A DNA stretch of 64,000 bases from Kribbella qitaiheensis (GTDB taxonomy: Bacteria; Actinomycetota; Actinomycetes; Propionibacteriales; Kribbellaceae). The stretch lies in NCBI RefSeq assembly GCF_014217565.1, contig NZ_CP043661.1, positions 8,092,808 to 8,156,807 of the forward strand, given 5' to 3'. A program made the position numbers and the translations under genes. Every line of letters starts with the position of its first letter. Position 1 is the stretch's first letter. The notes beneath the pieces were generated by a model. It had not been told where the DNA came from and ran no database searches. It worked only from the letters and a program-made list of their open reading frames with translations. Positions 42,058 to 50,209 of the stretch are shown here, in pieces.

Positions 42058-43080
42058 ATGCCGACAGCTGGCAAGACCCGGCGAGTGATCATCTCAGTGC
42101 TGAGCTGTATCGCTACAGCAGCCTTATTGGTGCTACTGCCGCGTGCTGTCGGCACGAGCTGGATGACGGTCGGCGCAATTCTCGGGCGGATCCCACTGAC
42201 CGGTATGGCGGCCCTGACTGTCGTCTGGATCGCGGGGTTGTGGGCGCACTCATGGGTGCTGGCGGCATCCCTGCCAGGGCTGACGAAACGTCGCGGAATG
42301 ACGTTGAGCCTCACGGGCAGCGCGGTGGCCAACGTTTTGCCGCTGGGCGGTGCGGTAGGCACAGGGCTGAACTACGCGATGACGCGCCGATGGGGCTTCA
42401 GTCCGGGTGCCTTCGGAGGATTCCTGGCGATCACAACCTTGATCAATGTGGTCGCCAAGCTGGGGGTGGTCGCAGTAGCCCTGGCTCTGACGCCGTTGCT
42501 TCACACCGCAACAGCATTACCTGTGGGCCGGACGGCCTTGCTCCTGGTGCCAGTTGTCGCCGCGCTGGCGGCGGTCGGTTGGTACCTGGCCAGTCAGTCG
42601 GCGGCGGTCAGGGCTGGGCGGGCCCTGGACCGGATCATCCGAATCGTCCACGGGAAGGCGACTTCGAGCAATTCGTTGCCGCAGTTGCGGACCTCGATGC
42701 TGGGACTGCTCCGGCGCGGCTGGCGTCCGATGACGCTGGGAATGGTTGCCTACCTCACCCTTCAGCTGGCTCTGCTCTGGTTGTGCTTCGCCCTGCTGGG
42801 CACCTCGATAGGCCTTCCGGTGCTCATCACCGGGTTGGCGGTCGAGCGGCTGCTGACCCTGATCCCGGTCACGCCGGGTGGAGCCGGCGTAGTTGAGGTC
42901 GGTACCGCCGCGGCGCTGGTCGCGCTGGGCGGCGACCCGGCGGCAGTCACCGCGGGCATGGTGCTGTTCCGAGGGTTCACCTACCTGCTCGAGATCCCCG
43001 TCGGAGGAGTGACTCTGGCGCTCTGGCTGGTGCACGACCGCCGTCGGAGCCGGACCGCTGCGGGAGCGGTGACGGTATGA
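42058..43080 (+). CDS. Flippase-like membrane protein (LPG-synthase TM region/UPF0104)
   Basis: A 340-aa protein with about eight helices, among them VIISVLSCIATAALLVLLPRA, the hallmark segment NVLPLGGAVGTGLNYAM and the late ERLLTLIPVTPGGAGVVEVGTAAAL (PGGxGxxE motif of the family). Members move or modify lipid-linked sugars and phosphatidylglycerol derivatives. ATG 42058 is preceded by AGGA at 5-6 nt; ATG 42022 is also in frame but lies in the proposed promoter. It overlaps the GT4 gene by 4 bp. Confidence 0.88.
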   Translation: MPTAGKTRRVIISVLSCIATAALLVLLPRAVGTSWMTVGAILGRIPLTGMAALTVVWIAGLWAHSWVLAASLPGLTKRRGMTLSLTGSAVANVLPLGGAVGTGLNYAMTRRWGFSPGAFGGFLAITTLINVVAKLGVVAVALALTPLLHTATALPVGRTALLLVPVVAALAAVGWYLASQSAAVRAGRALDRIIRIVHGKATSSNSLPQLRTSMLGLLRRGWRPMTLGMVAYLTLQLALLWLCFALLGTSIGLPVLITGLAVERLLTLIPVTPGGAGVVEVGTAAALVALGGDPAAVTAGMVLFRGFTYLLEIPVGGVTLALWLVHDRRRSRTAAGAVTV

Positions 43081-44219
43081 GGATCGCGCTCGTCTCAGAC
43101 GTCTACCTGCCAAGTCTGGGGGGCATCGAGATGCACCTCCATGATCTCGCCCTCGAGCTCATCCGGGCCGGCCACGTCGTCACCGTGTTCACCGTCTCGG
43201 AAAGCCCGTCCCAGGTGAGTGATGTGCCGGTGGTGCGCCTCCCCGCAATTTCCGGAATTCCGACCGACAACAGCTTGCTGCTCCGGCATCTGCTGGAGGG
43301 CGACTTCGACCTCGTGCACGCTCACTCGTCGTTGTTCTCGCCGCTGGCCTGGGCGGCGACCCGCAGTGCGAGCCAGTACGGCGTACCGGTGGTGATCACC
43401 ATGCATTCGCTGCCGGCCGAGGGAGGAGTGATCATCCCGTGGATGTTGGCCCAGCTGGATCGTGGCTTCGGTCCAGAAGTGCGATGGACGGCGGTCAGCG
43501 AGGTAGTCGCCGCCTCATTGCGCAGAGCGTTGCCGGGACGACCGGTCGAGGTACTGCACAACGGGATAGATCCGCAGCCGTGGCAGCGGCCGCATCGCCC
43601 GGATCACGTTCTGACGGTGGTGAGCACGATGCGGCTGACCCGCCGCAAACGGCCGGCGGCCCTGCTACGCATCCTTGCGGATATCCGGAGTCGGCTGCCG
43701 GCGGAGTTGCGGCTGCGAGCGGTTGTGGTCGGATCGGGACCACAAGGCGCGTCAATGGCCCGCGCCGTACGGCGCAGCGCCATGGACTGGGTGGAGTTGC
43801 CGGGCCGGCTGACGCGCTACGAGATTCAGCAGCTGTACTCGGCGGCTGACGTCTATCTCGCGCCCGCTGAGCTGGAATCGTTCGGAGTCGCCGCTCTGGA
43901 GGCTCGTTGTGCCGGCCTCGGCGTGGTGGCGATGGCATCGGGTGGCGTCGGTGAGTTCGTGCGTCCGGGAATCGAGGGATTCCTGGTGGACACCGACGCC
44001 GAGATGGCGGCGGTCACCGTCGGCCTGCTGACGAGCCCGGATCTGCTGAAAAGTATTCAGGCGCACAACAGGTTCACTGAGCCGGCGATGACGTGGCAGT
44101 TGGTGATCGGGCAGCACCTGGGGGTCTATGACCAGGTTCTCACTCAGTCTGCGCTCAGCGACGACTCCCTAGCGTCGGCGTTGATAGATGTTCCGACGAT
44201 CATGGAGCTGGACCGATGA
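43077..44219 (+). CDS. GT4-family glycosyltransferase
   Basis: A 380-aa GT-B enzyme. The N-terminal acceptor half begins RIALVSDVYLPSLGGIEMHLHDLA; the C-terminal donor half has TVVSTMRLTRRKRP and the E-x7-E motif PAELESFGVAALEARCAGLGVVA. PimA-like architecture suggests transfer of a nucleotide-activated sugar to a lipid acceptor on the inner face. It sits between the flippase-like gene and DedA, all overlapping by 4 bp. Confidence 0.93.
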   Translation: MRIALVSDVYLPSLGGIEMHLHDLALELIRAGHVVTVFTVSESPSQVSDVPVVRLPAISGIPTDNSLLLRHLLEGDFDLVHAHSSLFSPLAWAATRSASQYGVPVVITMHSLPAEGGVIIPWMLAQLDRGFGPEVRWTAVSEVVAASLRRALPGRPVEVLHNGIDPQPWQRPHRPDHVLTVVSTMRLTRRKRPAALLRILADIRSRLPAELRLRAVVVGSGPQGASMARAVRRSAMDWVELPGRLTRYEIQQLYSAADVYLAPAELESFGVAALEARCAGLGVVAMASGGVGEFVRPGIEGFLVDTDAEMAAVTVGLLTSPDLLKSIQAHNRFTEPAMTWQLVIGQHLGVYDQVLTQSALSDDSLASALIDVPTIMELDR

Positions 44220-44827
44220 ATCTGCTCGACCCGCACAGTCTGCTGTCCCAGCTGGGGCCATGGGCGGTGCTGCTGGCGATGTTCGCCGAGACCGGTCTAC
44301 TGATCGGATTCTTCCTGCCGGGAGACTCGCTGCTGTTCACGGCCGGCCTGCTGACCGCAACCGGGATTCACCTCTCGCTGCCGCTCACGATGGTCTTCGC
44401 AGCGGTGGGCGCGGTCAGTGGTGCTCAGGTCGGTTATCTACTCGGTCGCCGGTTCGGTCCATCGTTTGCCCGATCGCCTGACCGTCCTCGGTTGGCCCTG
44501 GCCGCCGAGCGCGCCCGCGAACACCTTGAGTCGTACGGCGTGGGGCGGGCCGTGGTGCTAGCTCGCTTCATCCCGGGCGTCCGCACCGTGATGAATCCGT
44601 TGGCCGGTGCGCTGCGCATCGACGCCCGGGTGTTCACCCAATGGCAGGTACTCGGCGGCGTCGTCTGGACGGTCGGGCTGGTGCTGGCCGGCCACCTGCT
44701 GGGAGCCCAGATCCCTGGTGTCGACAAGTACCTCCTTCCCATCATCGCGGTCATCGTCATCGTCTCCTTGGTTCCGGTGGGACTGGAGGCCCTTCGGCAG
44801 CGCCGTGCCTCCCGGCCGACGGCATGA
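44216..44827 (+). CDS. DedA-family membrane protein
   Basis: A 203-aa DedA protein: LAMFAETGLLIGFFLPGDSLLF is the family's signature (E-x-x-x-x-x-x-P-x-D), followed by GYLLGRRFGPSF and ARFIPGVRTVMNPLAGALR. DedA proteins recycle polyprenyl phosphate or phospholipids across the membrane. In this operon, recycling of the lipid carrier used for sugar transfer is the natural reading. Start and stop overlap both neighbours by 4 bp. Confidence 0.93.
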   Translation: MNLLDPHSLLSQLGPWAVLLAMFAETGLLIGFFLPGDSLLFTAGLLTATGIHLSLPLTMVFAAVGAVSGAQVGYLLGRRFGPSFARSPDRPRLALAAERAREHLESYGVGRAVVLARFIPGVRTVMNPLAGALRIDARVFTQWQVLGGVVWTVGLVLAGHLLGAQIPGVDKYLLPIIAVIVIVSLVPVGLEALRQRRASRPTA

Positions 44828-46197
44828 TCCCGGACGAGTCGCTGGTCTCTCTGTCCGGCTGGGGCCGCACGACCCATCAGCTCGGTCTCGTTCGACGGCC
44901 GGTCGGCGACGAGGATCTGATCCGCGTCGTGCGTTCGGCCCCGCAGTTGACGATTCGTGGCGCCGGCTGCAGCTATGGGGACGCCGCACTGCCGTGGAGG
45001 GGGGTGGTCCTGGACATGACGGCCCACCGTCAGATCGTCTCGTTCGACCAGAGCAGCGGTGTGATCGTAGTGGAGGCCGGAGCCGTTCTCGGCGACCTCG
45101 TCGAGCAGACACTGCCTCTTGGCTGGATTCTCCCGGTGCTGCCTGGCACCCAGCGCATCACCGTGGGAGGAGCGATCGCCAGTGACGTCCACGGCAAGAA
45201 TCATCCGGGCGCAGGGTCGTTCGGCCAGCATGTGGTGTGGCTGTCGCTGCTTCGCTCGGACGGCACGGTCGAGCAGTTCTCGGCCGGCCAGGATGCTGAT
45301 GGGTTCTGGGCCACGATCGGTGGCATGGGCCTGACCGGAGTGATCGTCTCTGCCGCGATCCAGCTGCAGCGGGTAGAGACCGGATGGGCGGTCCGCCGTC
45401 GTCGCCGGACCAGCAGCCTGGACGAGACGATCGACGCTCTTCGTTCGCTGGCGGTCCAGCAGGAATTGGATCCCGAGTTGCATGTGGTGGCCTGGCTGGA
45501 TGCGCACGCGCCAGGACGCCGGCTCGGCCGGGGGGTGGTGGACCAGTTTCGGCCTGCCCGCACAGTGGATCTGCCACCCGGCGCGCCGCTTGTCCCGGAA
45601 CGGCGAGGGAGGCGGGTCGATCGGTCGATGCGATCGCTACCGGGACCAGGAGTGATCCGCGGCGCGACGATCGCCGCGGCGTCGGTCGCCCGATGGCATC
45701 TGTCTCCCGCCCGGGATGCTCAGTTGCTGCCGTTGACGGCTGCCCTGTGTCCGCTCGACCGTGCCGGGTGCTGGCCTGCTGCCTTTGGGCGCAATGGGCT
45801 GATCCAGTACCAGTTCGCCGTACCGGCGGAGTCTGTTGCAGTGCTTTTGCAGGTGCTCGCATTTCTGGTCGGCCGCCGGATGACGCCCGCGCTGACCACG
45901 CTGAAGAATTTCGGATTCGGGACCGCCGGACCGCTGTCCTTCCCGCTGCCGGGGTGGACCTTGGCCGTGGATCTGCCGGCCCGCTGGCTTGCCGACGGGG
46001 GCACCCTCCGCCCGATCGACCAGATCGTCGCCGACGCCGGCGGCCGGATCTATCTGGCCAAGGACGCAGTGACAGAGGCCAAGCTGATTCCCAGGATGTA
46101 CCCCCTGCTGCCGAGTTGGCAGCGCACCCAGAAGCGGCTGGATCCGGAAGGCCGGCTGACCTCCGCGTTGGCCCACCGACTGGAGTTGCTGGCATGA
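44824..46197 (+). CDS. DprE1-like FAD-dependent polyprenyl-phosphoribose 2-oxidase
   Basis: A 457-aa VAO-type flavoenzyme. TIRGAGCSYGDAALPW is the FAD pyrophosphate loop; VLPGTQRITVGGAIASDVHGKNH aligns with the mycobacterial DprE1 block, and LSFPLPGWTLAVDLP and IYLAKDA (active-site Lys) with its C-terminal part. DprE1 oxidises the ribose 2-OH of decaprenyl-phosphoribose. The Cys that benzothiazinones attack in Mycobacterium (PGWNICVDFP) is Ala here. ATG 44824 overlaps DedA; the open frame upstream is not coding. Works with the DprE2-like reductase encoded next. Confidence 0.9.
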   Translation: MIPDESLVSLSGWGRTTHQLGLVRRPVGDEDLIRVVRSAPQLTIRGAGCSYGDAALPWRGVVLDMTAHRQIVSFDQSSGVIVVEAGAVLGDLVEQTLPLGWILPVLPGTQRITVGGAIASDVHGKNHPGAGSFGQHVVWLSLLRSDGTVEQFSAGQDADGFWATIGGMGLTGVIVSAAIQLQRVETGWAVRRRRRTSSLDETIDALRSLAVQQELDPELHVVAWLDAHAPGRRLGRGVVDQFRPARTVDLPPGAPLVPERRGRRVDRSMRSLPGPGVIRGATIAAASVARWHLSPARDAQLLPLTAALCPLDRAGCWPAAFGRNGLIQYQFAVPAESVAVLLQVLAFLVGRRMTPALTTLKNFGFGTAGPLSFPLPGWTLAVDLPARWLADGGTLRPIDQIVADAGGRIYLAKDAVTEAKLIPRMYPLLPSWQRTQKRLDPEGRLTSALAHRLELLA

Positions 46198-46913
46198 CTG
46201 CCGGTACGGCGTTGCTGGTGGGCGGGTCGTCCGAGATCGGGATGGCCGTGCTGAGCGAGTTGCTCGGGCCGCCGCCGCGCCGCGTCGTACTGGCCGGCCG
46301 GCCGAGTGATGAGTTGTGGCTCAATGCTGACCGCCTGCGCGAGATCGGGTACTACGTCACGACAGCCGAGTACGACGCCTCGCTGAACGCGGAGGAGATC
46401 GACGGGCTGCTGGCCCATTTGTCAGCGGATCACCAGGTCGATCTGGCCATCGTTGCGGTCGGATCGATGTCGGCGGAGAACTTCGGCGATGGGGTGATCG
46501 TCAACGGGTTGGCGGTGTCCCTGCTGATGCGCGCGCTTGTGCAGCACCTTGGGATGGCCGGCGCGGCACAGCTGATTCTGCTCTCGTCTGCCGCTGCGGC
46601 ACGGCCGAGGGTGTCGATAGCGGCGTACTCGCTGGGGAAGCAGTTGGCAGACTCGACTGCCCTGTTGCTGGCTCCGCAGGCCGCCGCGCTCGGCGTACGG
46701 ATCCTGGTGGTTCGGCCTGGGTTTGTCGTCACCCGGATGACGAACGGACTGCGGACGCCGCCGTTGGCAACCACGCCTGAGCGGGTGGCTCGACGGGTGG
46801 GGCACGCCGTCGCCGGTCGTCGAACGGTGGTGTGGGCGCCGTGGTCGATGGGGTTGCTGCTGTGGATCGTACGGCGCTTGCCTGCGCGGCTGCTGCCGGC
46901 CGGCTTGCGTTGA
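46194..46913 (+). CDS. DprE2-like SDR, polyprenyl-phospho-2-ketoribose reductase
   Basis: A 239-aa SDR with LLVGGSSEIGMAVLSEL as nucleotide site, SSAAAARPRVSIAAYSLGKQ holding Ser and Tyr-x-x-x-Lys, and the C-terminal VVRPGFVVTRMT and VWAPWSMGLLLWIV, the latter two resembling mycobacterial DprE2. It would reduce the keto product of the DprE1-like enzyme to the arabinose form. ATG 46194 overlaps the oxidase stop by 4 bp. Last gene of the operon starting at 42058. Confidence 0.88.
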   Translation: MTAGTALLVGGSSEIGMAVLSELLGPPPRRVVLAGRPSDELWLNADRLREIGYYVTTAEYDASLNAEEIDGLLAHLSADHQVDLAIVAVGSMSAENFGDGVIVNGLAVSLLMRALVQHLGMAGAAQLILLSSAAAARPRVSIAAYSLGKQLADSTALLLAPQAAALGVRILVVRPGFVVTRMTNGLRTPPLATTPERVARRVGHAVAGRRTVVWAPWSMGLLLWIVRRLPARLLPAGLR

Positions 46914-46919
46914 AGCCGC

Positions 46920-46953
46920 TCTCCGGATCCTCTCAGCGGTCAGTAGTTCTACT
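46920..46953 (+). promoter_or_regulatory. CTCAGC box (first repeat degenerate) and -10 hexamer before phosphodiester glycosidase
   Basis: TCTCCGG (46920-46926), ATCC, TCTCAGC (46931-46937), 10 nt, TCTACT (46948-46953), 6 nt, ATG 46960. Only the second repeat is canonical, but the 22-nt distance to ATG and the following GGTCAG are the same as in the box at 41104. Confidence 0.55.
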
Positions 46954-46959
46954 GGAGAC

Positions 46960-48093
46960 ATGAAGGAGACACTTCCCGTCCCCGCAAAGAAGGTCCGCCG
47001 CCGGCGACGGCGCCGCTGGGTCACGCTGGTTGTCTGCCTCCTCCTCGTCGTGCCGGTGATCTCGTATGTGCGGGCCCTGCTCTATCCCGGGAATGCAAGC
47101 TTCGCGGTCCGGTCGGTCGAATGGGTCCGCGACCATGGCGGCGGCAACGTGATCGACGCGATCGAGACGTGGCGGTACTCCCGCCACGCGCCGCCCACCA
47201 GTGGCGCGCCACAGGACGTCTCGATCCCGGCCGGGCCCGCTCCGGTGGCCGCAAAGGCGACCGGTCTGCCGGTGATCAAGCTGCTGCCAGGGGTGAAGGC
47301 GCTCCCCCACGAGGGGGTCTGGACCTCTGCGCGACGCGACGCGAAGGGCAAGACTTTGCTGTGGACGTCTTGGGTCCGCCCGGATCCCGCGCACCTTCCG
47401 GTGACGGCGTCGGCCGCACTCATCCCGCAGACCTCGAGCCGGTTGCGGCTGATGCCGGGCACCCGGGAACCCGTGCCGGGGATGCGGTCCAAGGACGGGT
47501 ACTCCGTGCCGAGTGACGCGAAGTCTGGACTGATTGCCACTTTCAACGGTGGATTCAAGCTGGCTGATTCACACGGGGGCTGGTGGACCACGGACTCGGC
47601 ACCGGTTCCGCTGGTCGACGGCCGTGCCTCGGTTGTTGTCAATAGCAACGGAACGGCCCGGATCGGCGAATGGAACAAGACCGTCAAGATGTCACCCGAC
47701 GTCGTCGCGGTCCGGCAGAACCTCGACCTGGTGATCGTCGACGGCAAGATTGTCGACGGGCTGACCAGCAACGCCCAGGGCCGCTGGGGGAGTGTGCGCA
47801 GCCAGTTCCAGTACACCTGGCGGTCCGGCCTCGGAACCGATGCCCGAGGCGACCTCATCTACGTTGCCGGTCAGGGGCTGACCCTGGCGACCCTGGCGGT
47901 TGCGATGCAACAGTCAGGGATCCAGCAAGGGATGGAGCTGGACATCCACGCGGCCATGGTCAGCTTGGACATCGAGCAGCCGAGTGGGAACGGCGCGGTC
48001 ACGAGCCGGCGCCTGATCAGTTCGATGGCCTCGCCCGCTGATCGCTACCTCGTCGACGACCAACGCGACTTCTTCTACGTCGTGACGCGATGA
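46960..48093 (+). CDS. Phosphodiester glycosidase family protein (NAGPA-like), membrane-anchored
   Basis: A 377-aa protein. After a basic stretch (KKVRRRRRRRW) a signal anchor (VTLVVCLLLVVPVISYVRALLY) puts the rest outside. The catalytic domain shows ATFNGGFKLADSHGGWW, PDVVAVRQNLDLVIVDGK, and QGMELDIHAAMVSLD, the NAGPA/DUF2233 hallmarks. Relatives split sugar-1-phosphodiesters such as N-acetylglucosamine-1-phosphate caps or teichoic-acid links. Its stop overlaps the UbiA gene by 4 bp. A remodelling or recycling enzyme for the same envelope polymer is likely. Confidence 0.9.
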   Translation: MKETLPVPAKKVRRRRRRRWVTLVVCLLLVVPVISYVRALLYPGNASFAVRSVEWVRDHGGGNVIDAIETWRYSRHAPPTSGAPQDVSIPAGPAPVAAKATGLPVIKLLPGVKALPHEGVWTSARRDAKGKTLLWTSWVRPDPAHLPVTASAALIPQTSSRLRLMPGTREPVPGMRSKDGYSVPSDAKSGLIATFNGGFKLADSHGGWWTTDSAPVPLVDGRASVVVNSNGTARIGEWNKTVKMSPDVVAVRQNLDLVIVDGKIVDGLTSNAQGRWGSVRSQFQYTWRSGLGTDARGDLIYVAGQGLTLATLAVAMQQSGIQQGMELDIHAAMVSLDIEQPSGNGAVTSRRLISSMASPADRYLVDDQRDFFYVVTR

Positions 48094-48995
48094 CCGATCT
48101 CCGGGAGTCGCAGGCCGTCGTACTGCGAAAGCCCGTGGGCCGGTCGTTGTTCAGACTCAGCAGGCCGCAGCAGTGGCACAAGGCGATGATGCTCCTCGCG
48201 GCACCGGCCGCGGCAGGGGTAATCGACCAGGCGGTTCCGGTGCTGCGCGCGTGCGTGGCAGCCGTCGCCTTCATCATGCTGTCGATCGCGATCTATGCGG
48301 TCAACGATGTCCGCGACGCACCCGATGATCGGCGTCATCCGGGTAAACAGCACCGGCCGGTGGCGGCGTACGCGTTGTCCCCCGCGGTGGCGCTCGCCTG
48401 GGGATTCGCCACGGCGGTCGCCGGGCTCGCCATCGCCGCCGTCCTCGGCGTACCGACCTTCCTGCTCGGCCTCGGGTATCTCGCGGCTCAACTCGCGTAT
48501 GTCTATGGCCTCAAGCACATCGCGGTTGTGGACGTGGTCCTTGTGGCGTTGGGCTTCGTACTGCGGGCCGCCGCCGGCGGTACAGCGGCCGGCGTACCGG
48601 TCTCGAACTGGTTCCTGCTCGTCTCGTTGTTCGGGGCACTGTTCCTGGTCGCGGGTAAACGTAGGGCGGAGCAGGCTTCTACCGTGTCTGATGCCCGCAG
48701 CCGCCCTGTCCTGGCTGCTTACCCTGCCGCCTGGCTGGACCAGCTCGTCACAGTGGCATTGCTGGGAACGTCGTTGTCGTACGGCCTGTGGGCGTTCCAA
48801 TACCTCGGTGATGACGTGATCCGGCAACTCCTCGCGGTGTCGTTCCTGCCCTTCCTCACCGGTCTGCTCCGCTACGGCCTGCTGGTCTCGACCGGCCGGG
48901 GCGAACTGCCGGAGTACGAGATCTTCCGTGACCGCGTCCTCCTGGTTGCCGGCGCAACTTGGGCGGCCCTGCTGGCGATGGGGCTGTATGCGTAG
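48090..48995 (+). CDS. UbiA-family decaprenyl-phosphate phosphoribosyltransferase-like enzyme
   Basis: A 301-aa intramembrane prenyltransferase with about nine helices. NDVRDAPDDRRHPGK is the first Asp-rich motif (N-D-x-x-D-x-x-x-D); KRPVA-like RPVAAYALSP and YGLKHIAVVDVVLVALGFVLRA follow as in Rv3806c-type enzymes rather than quinone UbiA proteins. It would join phosphoribosyl pyrophosphate to decaprenyl phosphate, the step before PAP2, DprE1 and DprE2. With those genes the whole polyprenyl-phosphoarabinose route is present in this window. Confidence 0.9.
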   Translation: MTDLRESQAVVLRKPVGRSLFRLSRPQQWHKAMMLLAAPAAAGVIDQAVPVLRACVAAVAFIMLSIAIYAVNDVRDAPDDRRHPGKQHRPVAAYALSPAVALAWGFATAVAGLAIAAVLGVPTFLLGLGYLAAQLAYVYGLKHIAVVDVVLVALGFVLRAAAGGTAAGVPVSNWFLLVSLFGALFLVAGKRRAEQASTVSDARSRPVLAAYPAAWLDQLVTVALLGTSLSYGLWAFQYLGDDVIRQLLAVSFLPFLTGLLRYGLLVSTGRGELPEYEIFRDRVLLVAGATWAALLAMGLYA

Positions 48996-49231
48996 GCGAA
49001 GGCAGCCACTCCACCTAGAGTCGCGCCGACACCGATTGAGAGCTAGCTCCAACCGCCACTTATGCGGCTTCCGAGATGCGCTGTGTTGGCGTGCCGGGGG
49101 AGGGGCAGCTGACGGGATCTCGGGATCCTGCGCGGCCTTGATCGCGGTGCGAGTTGTTTCACCGTCGGGCCATTTAGTAAATGACCCGGCCCCCTGCCGC
49201 AAAAAGGAGGACCGGGCCAGGTCGGCGGTTG
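48996..49231. terminator. Intergenic palindrome and imperfect hairpin between convergent genes
   Basis: GGGCCATTTAGTAAATGACC with one more C (49167-49187) is a 21-bp palindrome with one mismatch and an A/T-rich core. Directly after it, CCCGG and CCGGG arms at 49185-49189 and 49211-49215 bracket CCCCT...AGGAGG, an imperfect stem with AAAAA in the loop. The two structures together likely end transcription from both the UbiA and DoxX sides. 48996-49165 shows no gene. Confidence 0.5.
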
Positions 49232-49654
49232 TTATTTCGCTGGATGTGGTGTCGCTGCCGGCAGGGCGGGGGCCCGCAGGAGGTCTCGCCAGTCGGCGGG
49301 CCAGTTGGCCAGTGCGAGGATGCCCATGATGGCGAGGTGGGTCGGCGCGGCCCAGCTTTCCAGTACCGGGTCGTGGTTGACGATGTGGGTGGTGGCCGCG
49401 CCGGTGAGCACGAACATCAGCGTGGTGGCACCCAGGAAGCGTGTTCGCCGGTCAGGGATCACGAGCAAGATGGCGGCTACACCTTCCAGGGCGCCGACCA
49501 CGAAGCGCATCCAGGACGGGTAACCCCACTCGGCGAACTTCACGGAGTACGCCGAGCTGAATATCGTGTCGCCCGGCCAGTACTTGGTCACGGCGCCCAG
49601 CATGAACTCAAAGGCCAGAAACCAGTACAGACCGGCCATGAGGCGTTTCGACAT
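49232..49654 (-). CDS. DoxX-family membrane protein
   Basis: A 140-aa four-helix protein: LMAGLYWFLAFEFMLGAVTKYWPG, GALEGVAAILLVI, GATTLMFVLTGAATTHIV and HLAIMGILALANWP. GAAGGAA lies 5-7 nt before ATG 49654. DoxX-like proteins are linked to respiratory or thiol redox complexes, but for this subtype nothing firm is known. It starts a minus-strand row with the YdeI-like and VOC genes, though gaps of 80 and 38 bp do not prove one transcript. Confidence 0.88.
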   Translation of the reverse strand: MSKRLMAGLYWFLAFEFMLGAVTKYWPGDTIFSSAYSVKFAEWGYPSWMRFVVGALEGVAAILLVIPDRRTRFLGATTLMFVLTGAATTHIVNHDPVLESWAAPTHLAIMGILALANWPADWRDLLRAPALPAATPHPAK

Positions 49655-49736
49655 ATTTGTTCCTTCGGCGAGAGTTGGGCAAAGCGGTGCCTCCGCACGG
49701 CGATCGCATCGCCGTGCGGAGTCTTGCTTTCGGGAG

Positions 49737-50171
49737 TCAGTCCCGCAGGTTGGAGATGGCCTTGTCGATACGCCGCAGGCGCGTCTCGGGCTTCTTCGCG
49801 TTCTCGATGGCGCGCACGTGTTCACGCTTGCGGCTGTCGGTGAGGGTGTCGAAGGCGGCGCGGGCGGCCGGGTCGTCGTCGAGGGCTCGGGCGAAGTCCG
49901 CGGGTTCGACGACGGCGCGCGGCTCGGTGTCGAGTTCCAGTTCCACCTCGACCTCGTCGCCGATCGCGACACCGGCGGCCTGCCGGTTGGCGTTGCTGAG
50001 GCCGAGCAGGTGACGGCCGCGCATGATGGCGACGCGGCTCCTCCAGGAATGCCCGTTGACAGTGATCGTCACCGGCGGCCGCGCGCCCCCGCCGAGCGCC
50101 TCGACCACCTCGGACGGAACTTCCAGACCCCGCATGGGCTCAGGCGGCTCGACGTAGGCCCGAAACTTCAT
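49737..50171 (-). CDS. YdeI/OmpD-associated family protein (DUF1905 type)
   Basis: A 144-aa protein: an N-terminal DUF1905 beta-barrel domain (FRAYVEPPEPMRGLEVP to GVAIGDEVEVELELD) and a C-terminal helical YdeI domain (VEPADFARALDDDPAARAAFD, TDSRKREHVRAIENAKKPETRLRRI). Proteins of this sort protect against antimicrobial peptides in some Gram-negatives; in actinobacteria the role is unknown. AGGAGAAG stands 4 nt before ATG 50171. Confidence 0.9.
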   Translation of the reverse strand: MKFRAYVEPPEPMRGLEVPSEVVEALGGGARPPVTITVNGHSWRSRVAIMRGRHLLGLSNANRQAAGVAIGDEVEVELELDTEPRAVVEPADFARALDDDPAARAAFDTLTDSRKREHVRAIENAKKPETRLRRIDKAISNLRD

Positions 50172-50209
50172 GATCTTCTCCTGTTCGTCCTGCCGGGGTC
50201 GGATCGCGG

